In this document: in pieces, positions 33,928-47,272 of the stretch | Numbering within the stretch: position 1 is the stretch's first letter | How the letters are laid out: each line of letters starts with the position of its first letter | The notes under the pieces: generated by a model | Databases searched by the model: none | The model's input: only the letters and a program-made list of their open reading frames with translations | What the model was told of the DNA's origin: nothing | Program-made: the position numbers and the translations under genes | Origin: Lepturacanthus savala | Taxonomy: Eukaryota > Chordata > Actinopteri > Scombriformes > Trichiuridae | DNA: 64,000 nucleotides | Assembly (NCBI GenBank): GCA_030544235.1 | Contig: CM060477.1 | Location: 21,101,934 to 21,165,933, forward strand | Direction of reading: 5' to 3'

Positions 33928-34524
33928 GAGCCCTTGCTGCCTGCTGCCCCGGGCCACCTCCCGTGCAGAGTTGTCACTTGTCGTGGAGCACTCGCTTCAA
34001 AAACCGCTCCGTCAACAACCGAGATTTAGCAGCTCCGCCCCGGGTCTCTCCTCTGTGAGGCCACGCGTCTCGTCAAGGACAGCTCTTTTGCTTTTCACAA
34101 GTGCACGAGGCTCTGCCAAATTGCAGGGCCTGACAAAAATAGGTTTAACTCATGGGTGCTCCTCTCCACGGAAGTCTTTAGTAAAAGGCGAAAGACTTGT
34201 ACGTTATGAAGAGAAACCAGAGTAAGCACAGCCCACTCCTCAACAGCAGCCAAAGTCCCCCGTCTTCCCAGGAACCGTGTTCACGGTAAGCCTCCTTCGC
34301 CTTGCTGCATATCCGGTGCCAGTCCACGCCCATTTCCCCCTTTTCCCAGGTTCGATATGGACCTACTGCGATAGGGCGTTGTCATGTTTGTCTTCCAGTC
34401 AAAGGCAAAACTCACTTTGGGTCGTTACATGGTGTGCTTTTACACCAATCACCATAGCAGCTGTAACAAAGTCGTCTGACGCAGTTGTCGCTTTGTTTTT
34501 TCATATTCCACAAGGCAAAGAGAA

Positions 34525-34712
34525 GGGTGCACCGTTCCCAGCGGCACTGCAATACCGGGCCGATGCGTGGAGTGGACGGGGCAAGCCCCTTTCTCAGCTC
34601 CAGGTACTAAAAATCCGTTTAATATGGAGTCCCCTTATAGAGGACGTATCAGATATTAAACTGATAAGAACAGATACTACACTTGATCTTAGCCAAAAGG
34701 CCGAGAAGCGAT
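34525..34712 (-). ncRNA. RNU2: U2 snRNA gene
   Basis: Majority sequence; majority spacer upstream. Confidence 0.97.
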
Positions 34713-35309
34713 GAGCCCTTGCTGCCTGCTGCCCCGGGCCACCTCCCGTGCAGAGTTGTCACTTGTCGTGGAGCACTCGCTTCAAAAACCGCTCCGTCAA
34801 CAACCGAGATTTAGCAGCTCCGCCCCGGGTCTCTCCTCTGTGAGGCCACGCGTCTCGTCAAGGACAGCTCTTTTGCTTTTCACAAGTGCACGAGGCTCTG
34901 CCAAATTGCAGGGCCTGACAAAAATAGGTTTAACTCATGGGTGCTCCTCTCCACGGAAGTCTTTAGTAAAAGGCGAAAGACTTGTACGTTATGAAGAGAA
35001 ACCAGAGTAAGCACAGCCCACTCCTCAACAGCAGCCAAAGTCCCCCGTCTTCCCAGGAACCGTGTTCACGGTAAGCCTCCTTCGCCTTGCTGCATATCCG
35101 GTGCCAGTCCACGCCCATTTCCCCCTTTTCCCAGGTTCGATATGGACCTACTGCGATAGGGCGTTGTCATGTTTGTCTTCCAGTCAAAGGCAAAACTCAC
35201 TTTGGGTCGTTACATGGTGTGCTTTTACACCAATCACCATAGCAGCTGTAACAAAGTCGTCTGACGCAGTTGTCGCTTTGTTTTTTCATATTCCACAAGG
35301 CAAAGAGAA

Positions 35310-35497
35310 GGGTGCACCGTTCCCAGCGGCACTGCAATACCGGGCCGATGCGTGGAGTGGACGGGGCAAGCCCCTTTCTCAGCTCCAGGTACTAAAAATC
35401 CGTTTAATATGGAGTCCCCTTATAGAGGACGTATCAGATATTAAACTGATAAGAACAGATACTACACTTGATCTTAGCCAAAAGGCCGAGAAGCGAT
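35310..35497 (-). ncRNA. RNU2: U2 snRNA gene
   Basis: Majority sequence. Upstream spacer has tag A. Confidence 0.97.
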
Positions 35498-36094
35498 GAG
35501 CCCTTGCTGCCTGCTGCCCCGGGCCACCTCCCGTGCAGAGTTGTCACTTGTCGTGGAGCACTCGCTTCAAAAACCGCTCCGTCAACAACCGAGATTTAGC
35601 AGCTCCGCCCCGGGTCTCTCCTCTGTGAGGCCACGCGTCTCGTCAAGGACAGCTCTTTTGCTTTTCACAAGTGCACGAGGCTCTGCCAAATTGCAGGGCC
35701 TGACAAAAACAGGTTTAACTCATGGGTGCTCTTCTCCACGGAAGTCTTTAGTAAAAGGCGAAAGACTTGTACGTTATGAAGAGAAACCAGAGTAAGCACA
35801 GCCCACTCCTCAACAGCAGCCAAAGTCCCCCGTCTTCCCAGGAACCGTGTTCACGGTAAGCCTCCTTCGCCTTGCTGCATATCCGGTGCCAGTCCACGCC
35901 CATTTCCCCCTTTTCCCAGGTTCGATATGGACCTACTGCGATAGGGCGTTGTCATGTTTGTCTTCCAGTCAAAGGCAAAACTCACTTTGGGTCGTTACAT
36001 GGTGTGCTTTTACACCAATCACCATAGCAGCTGTAACAAAGTCGTCTGACGCAGTTGTCGCTTTGTTTTTTCATATTCCACAAGGCAAAGAGAA

Positions 36095-36282
36095 GGGTGC
36101 ACCGTTCCCAGCGGCACTGCAATACCGGGCCGATGCGTGGAGTGGACGGGGCAAGCCCCTTTCTCAGCTCCAGGTACTAAAAATCCGTTTAATATGGAGT
36201 CCCCTTATAGAGGACGTATCAGATATTAAACTGATAAGAACAGATACTACACTTGATCTTAGCCAAAAGGCCGAGAAGCGAT
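36095..36282 (-). ncRNA. RNU2: U2 snRNA gene
   Basis: Majority sequence; majority spacer upstream. Confidence 0.97.
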
Positions 36283-36879
36283 GAGCCCTTGCTGCCTGCT
36301 GCCCCGGGCCACCTCCCGTGCAGAGTTGTCACTTGTCGTGGAGCACTCGCTTCAAAAACCGCTCCGTCAACAACCGAGATTTAGCAGCTCCGCCCCGGGT
36401 CTCTCCTCTGTGAGGCCACGCGTCTCGTCAAGGACAGCTCTTTTGCTTTTCACAAGTGCACGAGGCTCTGCCAAATTGCAGGGCCTGACAAAAATAGGTT
36501 TAACTCATGGGTGCTCCTCTCCACGGAAGTCTTTAGTAAAAGGCGAAAGACTTGTACGTTATGAAGAGAAACCAGAGTAAGCACAGCCCACTCCTCAACA
36601 GCAGCCAAAGTCCCCCGTCTTCCCAGGAACCGTGTTCACGGTAAGCCTCCTTCGCCTTGCTGCATATCCGGTGCCAGTCCACGCCCATTTCCCCCTTTTC
36701 CCAGGTTCGATATGGACCTACTGCGATAGGGCGTTGTCATGTTTGTCTTCCAGTCAAAGGCAAAACTCACTTTGGGTCGTTACATGGTGTGCTTTTACAC
36801 CAATCACCATAGCAGCTGTAACAAAGTCGTCTGACGCAGTTGTCGCTTTGTTTTTTCATATTCCACAAGGCAAAGAGAA

Positions 36880-37067
36880 GGGTGCACCGTTCCCAGCGGC
36901 ACTGCAATACCGGGCCGATGCGTGGAGTGGACGGGGCAAGCCCCTTTCTCAGCTCCAGGTACTAAAAATCCATTTAATATGGAGTCCCCTTATAGAGGAC
37001 GTATCAGATATTAAACTGATAAGAACAGATACTACACTTGATCTTAGCCAAAAGGCCGAGAAGCGAT
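36880..37067 (-). ncRNA. RNU2: U2 snRNA gene
   Basis: Carries C96T; closes the second 7-unit block. Upstream spacer has tag F. Confidence 0.97.
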
Positions 37068-37664
37068 GAGCCCTTGCTGCCTGCTGCCCCGGGCCACCTC
37101 CCGTGCAGAGTTGTCACTTGTCGTGGAGCACTCGCTTCAAAAACCGCTCCGTCAACAACCGAGATTTAGCAGCTCCGCCCCGGGTCTCTCCTCTGTGAGG
37201 CCACGCGTCTCGTCAAGGACAGCTCTTTTGCTTTTCACAAGTGCACGAGGCTCTGCCAAATTGCAGGGCCTGACAAAAATAGGTTTAACTCATGGGTGCT
37301 CCTCTCCACGGAAGTCTTTAGTAAAAGGCGAAAGACTTGTACGTTATGAAGAGAAACCAGAGTAAGCACAGCCCACTCCTCAACAGCAGCCAAAGTCCCC
37401 CGTCTTCCCAGGAACCGTGTTCACGGTAAGCCTCCTTCGCCTTGCTGCATATCCGGTGCCAGTCCACGCCCATTTCCCCCTTTTCCCAGGTTCGATATGG
37501 ACCTACTGCGATAGGGCGTTGTCATCTTTGTCTTCCAGTCAAAGGCAAAACTCACTTTGGGTCGTTACATGGTGTGCTTTTACACCAATCACCATAGCAG
37601 CTGTAACAAAGTCGTCTGACGCAGTTGTCGCTTTGTTTTTTCATATTCCACAAGGCAAAGAGAA

Positions 37665-37852
37665 GGGTGCACCGTTCCCAGCGGCACTGCAATACCGGGC
37701 CGATGCGTGGAGTGGACGGGGCAAGCCCCTTTCTCAGCTCCAGGTACTAAAAATCCGTTTAATATGGAGTCCCCTTATAGAGGACGTATCAGATATTAAA
37801 CTGATAAGAACAGATACTACACTTGATCTTAGCCAAAAGGCCGAGAAGCGAT
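37665..37852 (-). ncRNA. RNU2: U2 snRNA gene
   Basis: Majority sequence. Upstream spacer has tag A. Confidence 0.97.
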
Positions 37853-38449
37853 GAGCCCTTGCTGCCTGCTGCCCCGGGCCACCTCCCGTGCAGAGTTGTC
37901 ACTTGTCGTGGAGCACTCGCTTCAAAAACCGCTCCGTCAACAACCGAGATTTAGCAGCTCCGCCCCGGGTCTCTCCTCTGTGAGGCCACGCGTCTCGTCA
38001 AGGACAGCTCTTTTGCTTTTCACAAGTGCACGAGGCTCTGCCAAATTGCAGGGCCTGACAAAAACAGGTTTAACTCATGGGTGCTCTTCTCCACGGAAGT
38101 CTTTAGTAAAAGGCGAAAGACTTGTACGTTATGAAGAGAAACCAGAGTAAGCACAGCCCACTCCTCAACAGCAGCCAAAGTCCCCCGTCTTCCCAGGAAC
38201 CGTGTTCACGGTAAGCCTCCTTCGCCTTGCTGCATATCCGGTGCCAGTCCACGCCCATTTCCCCCTTTTCCCAGGTTCGATATGGACCTACTGCGATAGG
38301 GCGTTGTCATGTTTGTCTTCCAGTCAAAGGCAAAACTCACTTTGGGTCGTTACATGGTGTGCTTTTACACCAATCACCATAGCAGCTGTAACAAAGTCGT
38401 CTGACGCAGTTGTCGCTTTGTTTTTTCATATTCCACAAGGCAAAGAGAA

Positions 38450-38637
38450 GGGTGCACCGTTCCCAGCGGCACTGCAATACCGGGCCGATGCGTGGAGTGG
38501 ACGGGGCAAGCCCCTTTCTCAGCTCCAGGTACTAAAAATCCGTTTAATATGGAGTCCCCTTATAGAGGACGTATCAGATATTAAACTGATAAGAACAGAT
38601 ACTACACTTGATCTTAGCCAAAAGGCCGAGAAGCGAT
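38450..38637 (-). ncRNA. RNU2: U2 snRNA gene
   Basis: Majority sequence; majority spacer upstream. Confidence 0.97.
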
Positions 38638-39234
38638 GAGCCCTTGCTGCCTGCTGCCCCGGGCCACCTCCCGTGCAGAGTTGTCACTTGTCGTGGAGCA
38701 CTCGCTTCAAAAACCGCTCCGTCAACAACCGAGATTTAGCAGCTCCGCCCCGGGTCTCTCCTCTGTGAGGCCACGCGTCTCGTCAAGGACAGCTCTTTTG
38801 CTTTTCACAAGTGCACGAGGCTCTGCCAAATTGCAGGGCCTGACAAAAATAGGTTTAACTCATGGGTGCTCCTCTCCACGGAAGTCTTTAGTAAAAGGCG
38901 AAAGACTTGTACGTTATGAAGAGAAACCAGAGTAAGCACAGCCCACTCCTCAACAGCAGCCAAAGTCCCCCGTCTTCCCAGGAACCGTGTTCACGGTAAG
39001 CCTCCTTCGCCTTGCTGCATATCCGGTGCCAGTCCACGCCCATTTCCCCCTTTTCCCAGGTTCGATATGGACCTACTGCGATAGGGCGTTGTCATGTTTG
39101 TCTTCCAGTCAAAGGCAAAACTCACTTTGGGTCGTTACATGGTGTGCTTTTACACCAATCACCATAGCAGCTGTAACAAAGTCGTCTGACGCAGTTGTCG
39201 CTTTGTTTTTTCATATTCCACAAGGCAAAGAGAA

Positions 39235-39422
39235 GGGTGCACCGTTCCCAGCGGCACTGCAATACCGGGCCGATGCGTGGAGTGGACGGGGCAAGCCCCT
39301 TTCTCAGCTCCAGGTACTAAAAATCCGTTTAATATGGAGTCCCCTTATAGAGGACGTATCAGATATTAAACTGATAAGAACAGATACTACACTTGATCTT
39401 AGCCAAAAGGCCGAGAAGCGAT
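39235..39422 (-). ncRNA. RNU2: U2 snRNA gene
   Basis: Majority sequence; majority spacer upstream. Confidence 0.97.
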
Positions 39423-40019
39423 GAGCCCTTGCTGCCTGCTGCCCCGGGCCACCTCCCGTGCAGAGTTGTCACTTGTCGTGGAGCACTCGCTTCAAAAACC
39501 GCTCCGTCAACAACCGAGATTTAGCAGCTCCGCCCCGGGTCTCTCCTCTGTGAGGCCACGCGTCTCGTCAAGGACAGCTCTTTTGCTTTTCACAAGTGCA
39601 CGAGGCTCTGCCAAATTGCAGGGCCTGACAAAAATAGGTTTAACTCATGGGTGCTCCTCTCCACGGAAGTCTTTAGTAAAAGGCGAAAGACTTGTACGTT
39701 ATGAAGAGAAACCAGAGTAAGCACAGCCCACTCCTCAACAGCAGCCAAAGTCCCCCGTCTTCCCAGGAACCGTGTTCACGGTAAGCCTCCTTCGCCTTGC
39801 TGCATATCCGGTGCCAGTCCACGCCCATTTCCCCCTTTTCCCAGGTTCGATATGGACCTACTGCGATAGGGCGTTGTCATGTTTGTCTTCCAGTCAAAGG
39901 CAAAACTCACTTTGGGTCGTTACATGGTGTGCTTTTACACCAATCACCATAGCAGCTGTAACAAAGTCGTCTGACGCAGTTGTCGCTTTGTTTTTTCATA
40001 TTCCACAAGGCAAAGAGAA

Positions 40020-40207
40020 GGGTGCACCGTTCCCAGCGGCACTGCAATACCGGGCCGATGCGTGGAGTGGACGGGGCAAGCCCCTTTCTCAGCTCCAGGT
40101 ACTAAAAATCCGTTTAATATGGAGTCCCCTTATAGAGGACGCATCAGATATTAAACTGATAAGAACAGATACTACACTTGATCTTAGCCAAAAGGCCGAG
40201 AAGCGAT
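40020..40207 (-). ncRNA. RNU2: U2 snRNA gene
   Basis: Carries a private A66G just before stem IIa. Upstream spacer has tag H. Confidence 0.97.
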
Positions 40208-40804
40208 GAGCCCTTGCTGCCTGCTGCCCCGGGCCACCTCCCGTGCAGAGTTGTCACTTGTCGTGGAGCACTCGCTTCAAAAACCGCTCCGTCAACAACC
40301 GAGATTTAGCAGCTCCGCCCCGGGTCTCTCCTCTGTGAGGCCACGCGTCTCGTCAAGGACAGCTCTTTTGCTTTTCACAAGTGCACGAGGCTCTGCCAAA
40401 TTGCAGGGCCTGACAAAAATAGGTTTAACTCATGGGTGCTCCTCTCCACGGAAGTCTTTAGTAAAAGGCGAAAGACTTGTACGTTATGAAGAGAAACCAG
40501 AGTAAGCACAGCCCACTCCTCAACAGCAGCCAAAGTCCCCCGTCTTCCCAGGAACCGTGTTCACGGTAAGCCTCCTTCGCCTTGCTGCATATCCGGTGCC
40601 AGTCCACGCCCATTTCCCCTTTTTCCCAGGTTCGATATGGACCTACTGCGATAGGGCGTTGTCATGTTTGTCTTCCAGTCAAAGGCAAAACTCACTTTGG
40701 GTCGTTACATGGTGTGCTTTTACACCAATCACCATAGCAGCTGTAACAAAGTCGTCTGACGCAGTTGTCGCTTTGTTTTTTCATATTCCACAAGGCAAAG
40801 AGAA

Positions 40805-40992
40805 GGGTGCACCGTTCCCAGCGGCACTGCAATACCGGGCCGATGCGTGGAGTGGACGGGGCAAGCCCCTTTCTCAGCTCCAGGTACTAAAAATCCGTTT
40901 AATATGGAGTCCCCTTATAGAGGACGTATCAGATATTAAACTGATAAGAACAGATACTACACTTGATCTTAGCCAAAAGGCCGAGAAGCGAT
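40805..40992 (-). ncRNA. RNU2: U2 snRNA gene
   Basis: Majority sequence; majority spacer upstream. Confidence 0.97.
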
Positions 40993-41589
40993 GAGCCCTT
41001 GCTGCCTGCTGCCCCGGGCCACCTCCCGTGCAGAGTTGTCACTTGTCGTGGAGCACTCGCTTCAAAAACCGCTCCGTCAACAACCGAGATTTAGCAGCTC
41101 CGCCCCGGGTCTCTCCTCTGTGAGGCCACGCGTCTCGTCAAGGACAGCTCTTTTGCTTTTCACAAGTGCACGAGGCTCTGCCAAATTGCAGGGCCTGACA
41201 AAAATAGGTTTAACTCATGGGTGCTCCTCTCCACGGAAGTCTTTAGTAAAAGGCGAAAGACTTGTACGTTATGAAGAGAAACCAGAGTAAGCACAGCCCA
41301 CTCCTCAACAGCAGCCAAAGTCCCCCGTCTTCCCAGGAACCGTGTTCACGGTAAGCCTCCTTCGCCTTGCTGCATATCCGGTGCCAGTCCACGCCCATTT
41401 CCCCCTTTTCCCAGGTTCGATATGGACCTACTGCGATAGGGCGTTGTCATGTTTGTCTTCCAGTCAAAGGCAAAACTCACTTTGGGTCGTTACATGGTGT
41501 GCTTTTACACCAATCACCATAGCAGCTGTAACAAAGTCGTCTGACGCAGTTGTCGCTTTGTTTTTTCATATTCCACAAGGCAAAGAGAA

Positions 41590-41777
41590 GGGTGCACCGT
41601 TCCCAGCGGCACTGCAATACCGGGCCGATGCGTGGAGTGGACGGGGCAAGCCCCTTTCTCAGCTCCAGGTACTAAAAATCCGTTTAATATGGAGTCCCCT
41701 TATAGAGGACGTATCAGATATTAAACTGATAAGAACAGATACTACACTTGATCTTAGCCAAAAGGCCGAGAAGCGAT
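41590..41777 (-). ncRNA. RNU2: U2 snRNA gene
   Basis: Majority sequence; majority spacer upstream. Confidence 0.97.
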
Positions 41778-42374
41778 GAGCCCTTGCTGCCTGCTGCCCC
41801 GGGCCACCTCCCGTGCAGAGTTGTCACTTGTCGTGGAGCACTCGCTTCAAAAACCGCTCCGTCAACAACCGAGATTTAGCAGCTCCGCCCCGGGTCTCTC
41901 CTCTGTGAGGCCACGCGTCTCGTCAAGGACAGCTCTTTTGCTTTTCACAAGTGCACGAGGCTCTGCCAAATTGCAGGGCCTGACAAAAATAGGTTTAACT
42001 CATGGGTGCTCCTCTCCACGGAAGTCTTTAGTAAAAGGCGAAAGACTTGTACGTTATGAAGAGAAACCAGAGTAAGCACAGCCCACTCCTCAACAGCAGC
42101 CAAAGTCCCCCGTCTTCCCAGGAACCGTGTTCACGGTAAGCCTCCTTCGCCTTGCTGCATATCCGGTGCCAGTCCACGCCCATTTCCCCCTTTTCCCAGG
42201 TTCGATATGGACCTACTGCGATAGGGCGTTGTCATGTTTGTCTTCCAGTCAAAGGCAAAACTCACTTTGGGTCGTTACATGGTGTGCTTTTACACCAATC
42301 ACCATAGCAGCTGTAACAAAGTCGTCTGACGCAGTTGTCGCTTTGTTTTTTCATATTCCACAAGGCAAAGAGAA

Positions 42375-42562
42375 GGGTGCACCGTTCCCAGCGGCACTGC
42401 AATACCGGGCCGATGCGTGGAGTGGACGGGGCAAGCCCCTTTCTCAGCTCCAGGTACTAAAAATCCGTTTAATATGGAGTCCCCTTATAGAGGACGTATC
42501 AGATATTAAACTGATAAGAACAGATACTACACTTGATCTTAGCCAAAAGGCCGAGAAGCGAT
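42375..42562 (-). ncRNA. RNU2: U2 snRNA gene
   Basis: Majority sequence; majority spacer upstream. Confidence 0.97.
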
Positions 42563-43159
42563 GAGCCCTTGCTGCCTGCTGCCCCGGGCCACCTCCCGTG
42601 CAGAGTTGTCACTTGTCGTGGAGCACTCGCTTCAAAAACCGCTCCGTCAACAACCGAGATTTAGCAGCTCCGCCCCGGGTCTCTCCTCTGTGAGGCCACG
42701 CGTCTCGTCAAGGACAGCTCTTTTGCTTTTCACAAGTGCACGAGGCTCTGCCAAATTGCAGGGCCTGACAAAAATAGGTTTAACTCATGGGTGCTCCTCT
42801 CCACGGAAGTCTTTAGTAAAAGGCGAAAGACTTGTACGTTATGAAGAGAAACCAGAGTAAGCACAGCCCACTCCTCAACAGCAGCCAAAGTCCCCCGTCT
42901 TCCCAGGAACCGTGTTCACGGTAAGCCTCCTTCGCCTTGCTGCATATCCGGTGCCAGTCCACGCCCATTTCCCCCTTTTCCCAGGTTCGATATGGACCTA
43001 CTGCGATAGGGCGTTGTCATGTTTGTCTTCCAGTCAAAGGCAAAACTCACTTTGGGTCGTTACATGGTGTGCTTTTACACCAATCACCATAGCAGCTGTA
43101 ACAAAGTCGTCTGACGCAGTTGTCGCTTTGTTTTTTCATATTCCACAAGGCAAAGAGAA

Positions 43160-43347
43160 GGGTGCACCGTTCCCAGCGGCACTGCAATACCGGGCCGATG
43201 CGTGGAGTGGACGGGGCAAGCCCCTTTCTCAGCTCCAGGTACTAAAAATCCGTTTAATATGGAGTCCCCTTATAGAGGACGTATCAGATATTAAACTGAT
43301 AAGAACAGATACTACACTTGATCTTAGCCAAAAGGCCGAGAAGCGAT
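43160..43347 (-). ncRNA. RNU2: U2 snRNA gene
   Basis: Majority sequence; majority spacer upstream. Confidence 0.97.
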
Positions 43348-43944
43348 GAGCCCTTGCTGCCTGCTGCCCCGGGCCACCTCCCGTGCAGAGTTGTCACTTG
43401 TCGTGGAGCACTCGCTTCAAAAACCGCTCCGTCAACAACCGAGATTTAGCAGCTCCGCCCCGGGTCTCTCCTCTGTGAGGCCACGCGTCTCGTCAAGGAC
43501 AGCTCTTTTGCTTTTCACAAGTGCACGAGGCTCTGCCAAATTGCAGGGCCTGACAAAAATAGGTTTAACTCATGGGTGCTCCTCTCCACGGAAGTCTTTA
43601 GTAAAAGGCGAAAGACTTGTACGTTATGAAGAGAAACCAGAGTAAGCACAGCCCACTCCTCAACAGCAGCCAAAGTCCCCCGTCTTCCCAGGAACCGTGT
43701 TCACGGTAAGCCTCCTTCGCCTTGCTGCATATCCGGTGCCAGTCCACGCCCATTTCCCCCTTTTCCCAGGTTCGATATGGACCTACTGCGATAGGGCGTT
43801 GTCATGTTTGTCTTCCAGTCAAAGGCAAAACTCACTTTGGGTCGTTACATGGTGTGCTTTTACACCAATCACCATAGCAGCTGTAACAAAGTCGTCTGAC
43901 GCAGTTGTCGCTTTGTTTTTTCATATTCCACAAGGCAAAGAGAA

Positions 43945-44132
43945 GGGTGCACCGTTCCCAGCGGCACTGCAATACCGGGCCGATGCGTGGAGTGGACGGG
44001 GCAAGCCCCTTTCTCAGCTCCAGGTACTAAAAATCCGTTTAATATGGAGTCCCCTTATAGAGGACGTATCAGATATTAAACTGATAAGAACAGATACTAC
44101 ACTTGATCTTAGCCAAAAGGCCGAGAAGCGAT
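43945..44132 (-). ncRNA. RNU2: U2 snRNA gene
   Basis: Majority sequence; majority spacer upstream. Confidence 0.97.
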
Positions 44133-44729
44133 GAGCCCTTGCTGCCTGCTGCCCCGGGCCACCTCCCGTGCAGAGTTGTCACTTGTCGTGGAGCACTCGC
44201 TTCAAAAACCGCTCCGTCAACAACCGAGATTTAGCAGCTCCGCCCCGGGTCTCTCCTCTGTGAGGCCACGCGTCTCGTCAAGGACAGCTCTTTTGCTTTT
44301 CACAAGTGCACGAGGCTCTGCCAAATTGCAGGGCCTGACAAAAATAGGTTTAACTCATGGGTGCTCCTCTCCACGGAAGTCTTTAGTAAAAGGCGAAAGA
44401 CTTGTACGTTATGAAGAGAAACCAGAGTAAGCACAGCCCACTCCTCAACAGCAGCCAAAGTCCCCCGTCTTCCCAGGAACCGTGTTCACGGTAAGCCTCC
44501 TTCGCCTTGCTGCATATCCGGTGCCAGTCCACGCCCATTTCCCCCTTTTCCCAGGTTCGATATGGACCTACTGCGATAGGGCGTTGTCATGTTTGTCTTC
44601 CAGTCAAAGGCAAAACTCACTTTGGGTCGTTACATGGTGTGCTTTTACACCAATCACCATAGCAGCTGTAACAAAGTCGTCTGACGCAGTTGTCGCTTTG
44701 TTTTTTCATATTCCACAAGGCAAAGAGAA

Positions 44730-44917
44730 GGGTGCACCGTTCCCAGCGGCACTGCAATACCGGGCCGATGCGTGGAGTGGACGGGGCAAGCCCCTTTCTC
44801 AGCTCCAGGTACTAAAAATCCGTTTAATATGGAGTCCCCTTATAGAGGACGTATCAGATATTAAACTGATAAGAACAGATACTACACTTGATCTTAGCCA
44901 AAAGGCCGAGAAGCGAT
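44730..44917 (-). ncRNA. RNU2: U2 snRNA gene
   Basis: Majority sequence. Upstream spacer has tags A and B. Confidence 0.97.
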
Positions 44918-45514
44918 GAGCCCTTGCTGCCTGCTGCCCCGGGCCACCTCCCGTGCAGAGTTGTCACTTGTCGTGGAGCACTCGCTTCAAAAACCGCTCA
45001 GTCAACAACCGAGATTTAGCAGCTCCGCCCCGGGTCTCTCCTCTGTGAGGCCACGCGTCTCGTCAAGGACAGCTCTTTTGCTTTTCACAAGTGCACGAGG
45101 CTCTGCCAAATTGCAGGGCCTGACAAAAACAGGTTTAACTCATGGGTGCTCTTCTCCACGGAAGTCTTTAGTAAAAGGCGAAAGACTTGTACGTTATGAA
45201 GAGAAACCAGAGTAAGCACAGCCCACTCCTCAACAGCAGCCAAAGTCCCCCGTCTTCCCAGGAACCGTGTTCACGGTAAGCCTCCTTCGCCTTGCTGCAT
45301 ATCCGGTGCCAGTCCACGCCCATTTCCCCCTTTTCCCAGGTTCGATATGGACCTACTGCGATAGGGCGTTGTCATGTTTGTCTTCCAGTCAAAGGCAAAA
45401 CTCACTTTGGGTCGTTACATGGTGTGCTTTTACACCAATCACCATAGCAGCTGTAACAAAGTCGTCTGACGCAGTTGTCGCTTTGTTTTTTCATATTCCA
45501 CAAGGCAAAGAGAA

Positions 45515-45702
45515 GGGTGCACCGTTCCCAGCGGCACTGCAATACCGGGCCGATGCGTGGAGTGGACGGGGCAAGCCCCTTTCTCAGCTCCAGGTACTAA
45601 AAATCCGTTTAATATGGAGTCCCCTTATAGAGGACGTATCAGATATTAAACTGATAAGAACAGATACTACACTTGATCTTAGCCAAAAGGCCGAGAAGCG
45701 AT
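45515..45702 (-). ncRNA. RNU2: U2 snRNA gene (empty-site counterpart of copy 2 insertion)
   Basis: Intact majority sequence. The downstream-side spacer has tags A and B and the upstream spacer has tag C, the same pair that flanks retrotransposon copy 2. It therefore looks like a duplicate of that site without the insertion. Confidence 0.97.
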
Positions 45703-46299
45703 GAGCCCTTGCTGCCTGCTGCCCCGGGCCACCTCCCGTGCAGAGTTGTCACTTGTCGTGGAGCACTCGCTTCAAAAACCGCTCCGTCAACAACCGAGAT
45801 TTAGCAGCTCCGCCCCGGGTCTCTCCTCTGTGAGGCCACGCGTCTCGTCAAGGACAGCTCTTTTGCTTTTCACAAGTGCACGAGGCTCTGCCAAATTGCA
45901 GGGCCTGACAAAAATAGGTTTAACTCATGGGTGCTCCTCTCCGCGGAAGTCTTTAGTAAAAGGCGAAAGACTTGTACGTTATGAAGAGAAACCAGAGTAA
46001 GCACAGCCCACTCCTCAACAGCAGCCAAAGTCCCCCGTCTTCCCAGGAACCGTGTTCACGGTAAGCCTCCTTCGCCTTGCTGCATATCCGGTGCCAGTCC
46101 ACGCCCATTTCCCCCTTTTCCCAGGTTCGATATGGACCTACTGCGATAGGGCGTTGTCATGTTTGTCTTCCAGTCAAAGGCAAAACTCACTTTGGGTCGT
46201 TACATGGTGTGCTTTTACACCAATCACCATAGCAGCTGTAACAAAGTCGTCTGACGCAGTTGTCGCTTTGTTTTTTCATATTCCACAAGGCAAAGAGAA

Positions 46300-46487
46300 G
46301 GGTGCACCGTTCCCAGCGGCACTGCAATACCGGGCCGATGCGTGGAGTGGACGGGGCAAGCCCCTTTCTCAGCTCCAGGTACTAAAAATCCGTTTAATAT
46401 GGAGTCCCCTTATAGAGGACGTATCAGATATTAAACTGATAAGAACAGATACTACACTTGATCTTAGCCAAAAGGCCGAGAAGCGAT
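46300..46487 (-). ncRNA. RNU2: U2 snRNA gene
   Basis: Majority sequence. Upstream spacer has tag A. Confidence 0.97.
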
Positions 46488-47084
46488 GAGCCCTTGCTGC
46501 CTGCTGCCCCGGGCCACCTCCCGTGCAGAGTTGTCACTTGTCGTGGAGCACTCGCTTCAAAAACCGCTCCGTCAACAACCGAGATTTAGCAGCTCCGCCC
46601 CGGGTCTCTCCTCTGTGAGGCCACGCGTCTCGTCAAGGACAGCTCTTTTGCTTTTCACAAGTGCACGAGGCTCTGCCAAATTGCAGGGCCTGACAAAAAC
46701 AGGTTTAACTCATGGGTGCTCTTCTCCACGGAAGTCTTTAGTAAAAGGCGAAAGACTTGTACGTTATGAAGAGAAACCAGAGTAAGCACAGCCCACTCCT
46801 CAACAGCAGCCAAAGTCCCCCGTCTTCCCAGGAACCGTGTTCACGGTAAGCCTCCTTCGCCTTGCTGCATATCCGGTGCCAGTCCACGCCCATTTCCCCC
46901 TTTTCCCAGGTTCGATATGGACCTACTGCGATAGGGCGTTGTCATGTTTGTCTTCCAGTCAAAGGCAAAACTCACTTTGGGTCGTTACATGGTGTGCTTT
47001 TACACCAATCACCATAGCAGCTGTAACAAAGTCGTCTGACGCAGTTGTCGCTTTGTTTTTTCATATTCCACAAGGCAAAGAGAA

Positions 47085-47272
47085 GGGTGCACCGTTCCCA
47101 GCGGCACTGCAATACCGGGCCGATGCGTGGAGTGGACGGGGCAAGCCCCTTTCTCAGCTCCAGGTACTAAAAATCCGTTTAATATGGAGTCCCCTTATAG
47201 AGGACGTATCAGATATTAAACTGATAAGAACAGATACTACACTTGATCTTAGCCAAAAGGCCGAGAAGCGAT
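47085..47272 (-). ncRNA. RNU2: U2 snRNA gene
   Basis: Majority sequence. Upstream spacer has tag H and a private GCCATGCG. Confidence 0.97.

Larger units (their letters stand above)
26076..37065. repeat. tandem duplication of a 7-unit block
   Basis: Units 26076-31570 and 31571-37065 (5,495 bp each, seven 785-bp units) carry the same order of private substitutions: tag D in unit 1, tag E plus the U2 G11T change in unit 2, no change in units 3-5, tag A in unit 6, and the U2 C96T change in unit 7. Most of these markers are rare in the window, so chance recurrence is very unlikely. Unequal crossing-over is the obvious cause. Confidence 0.93.
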
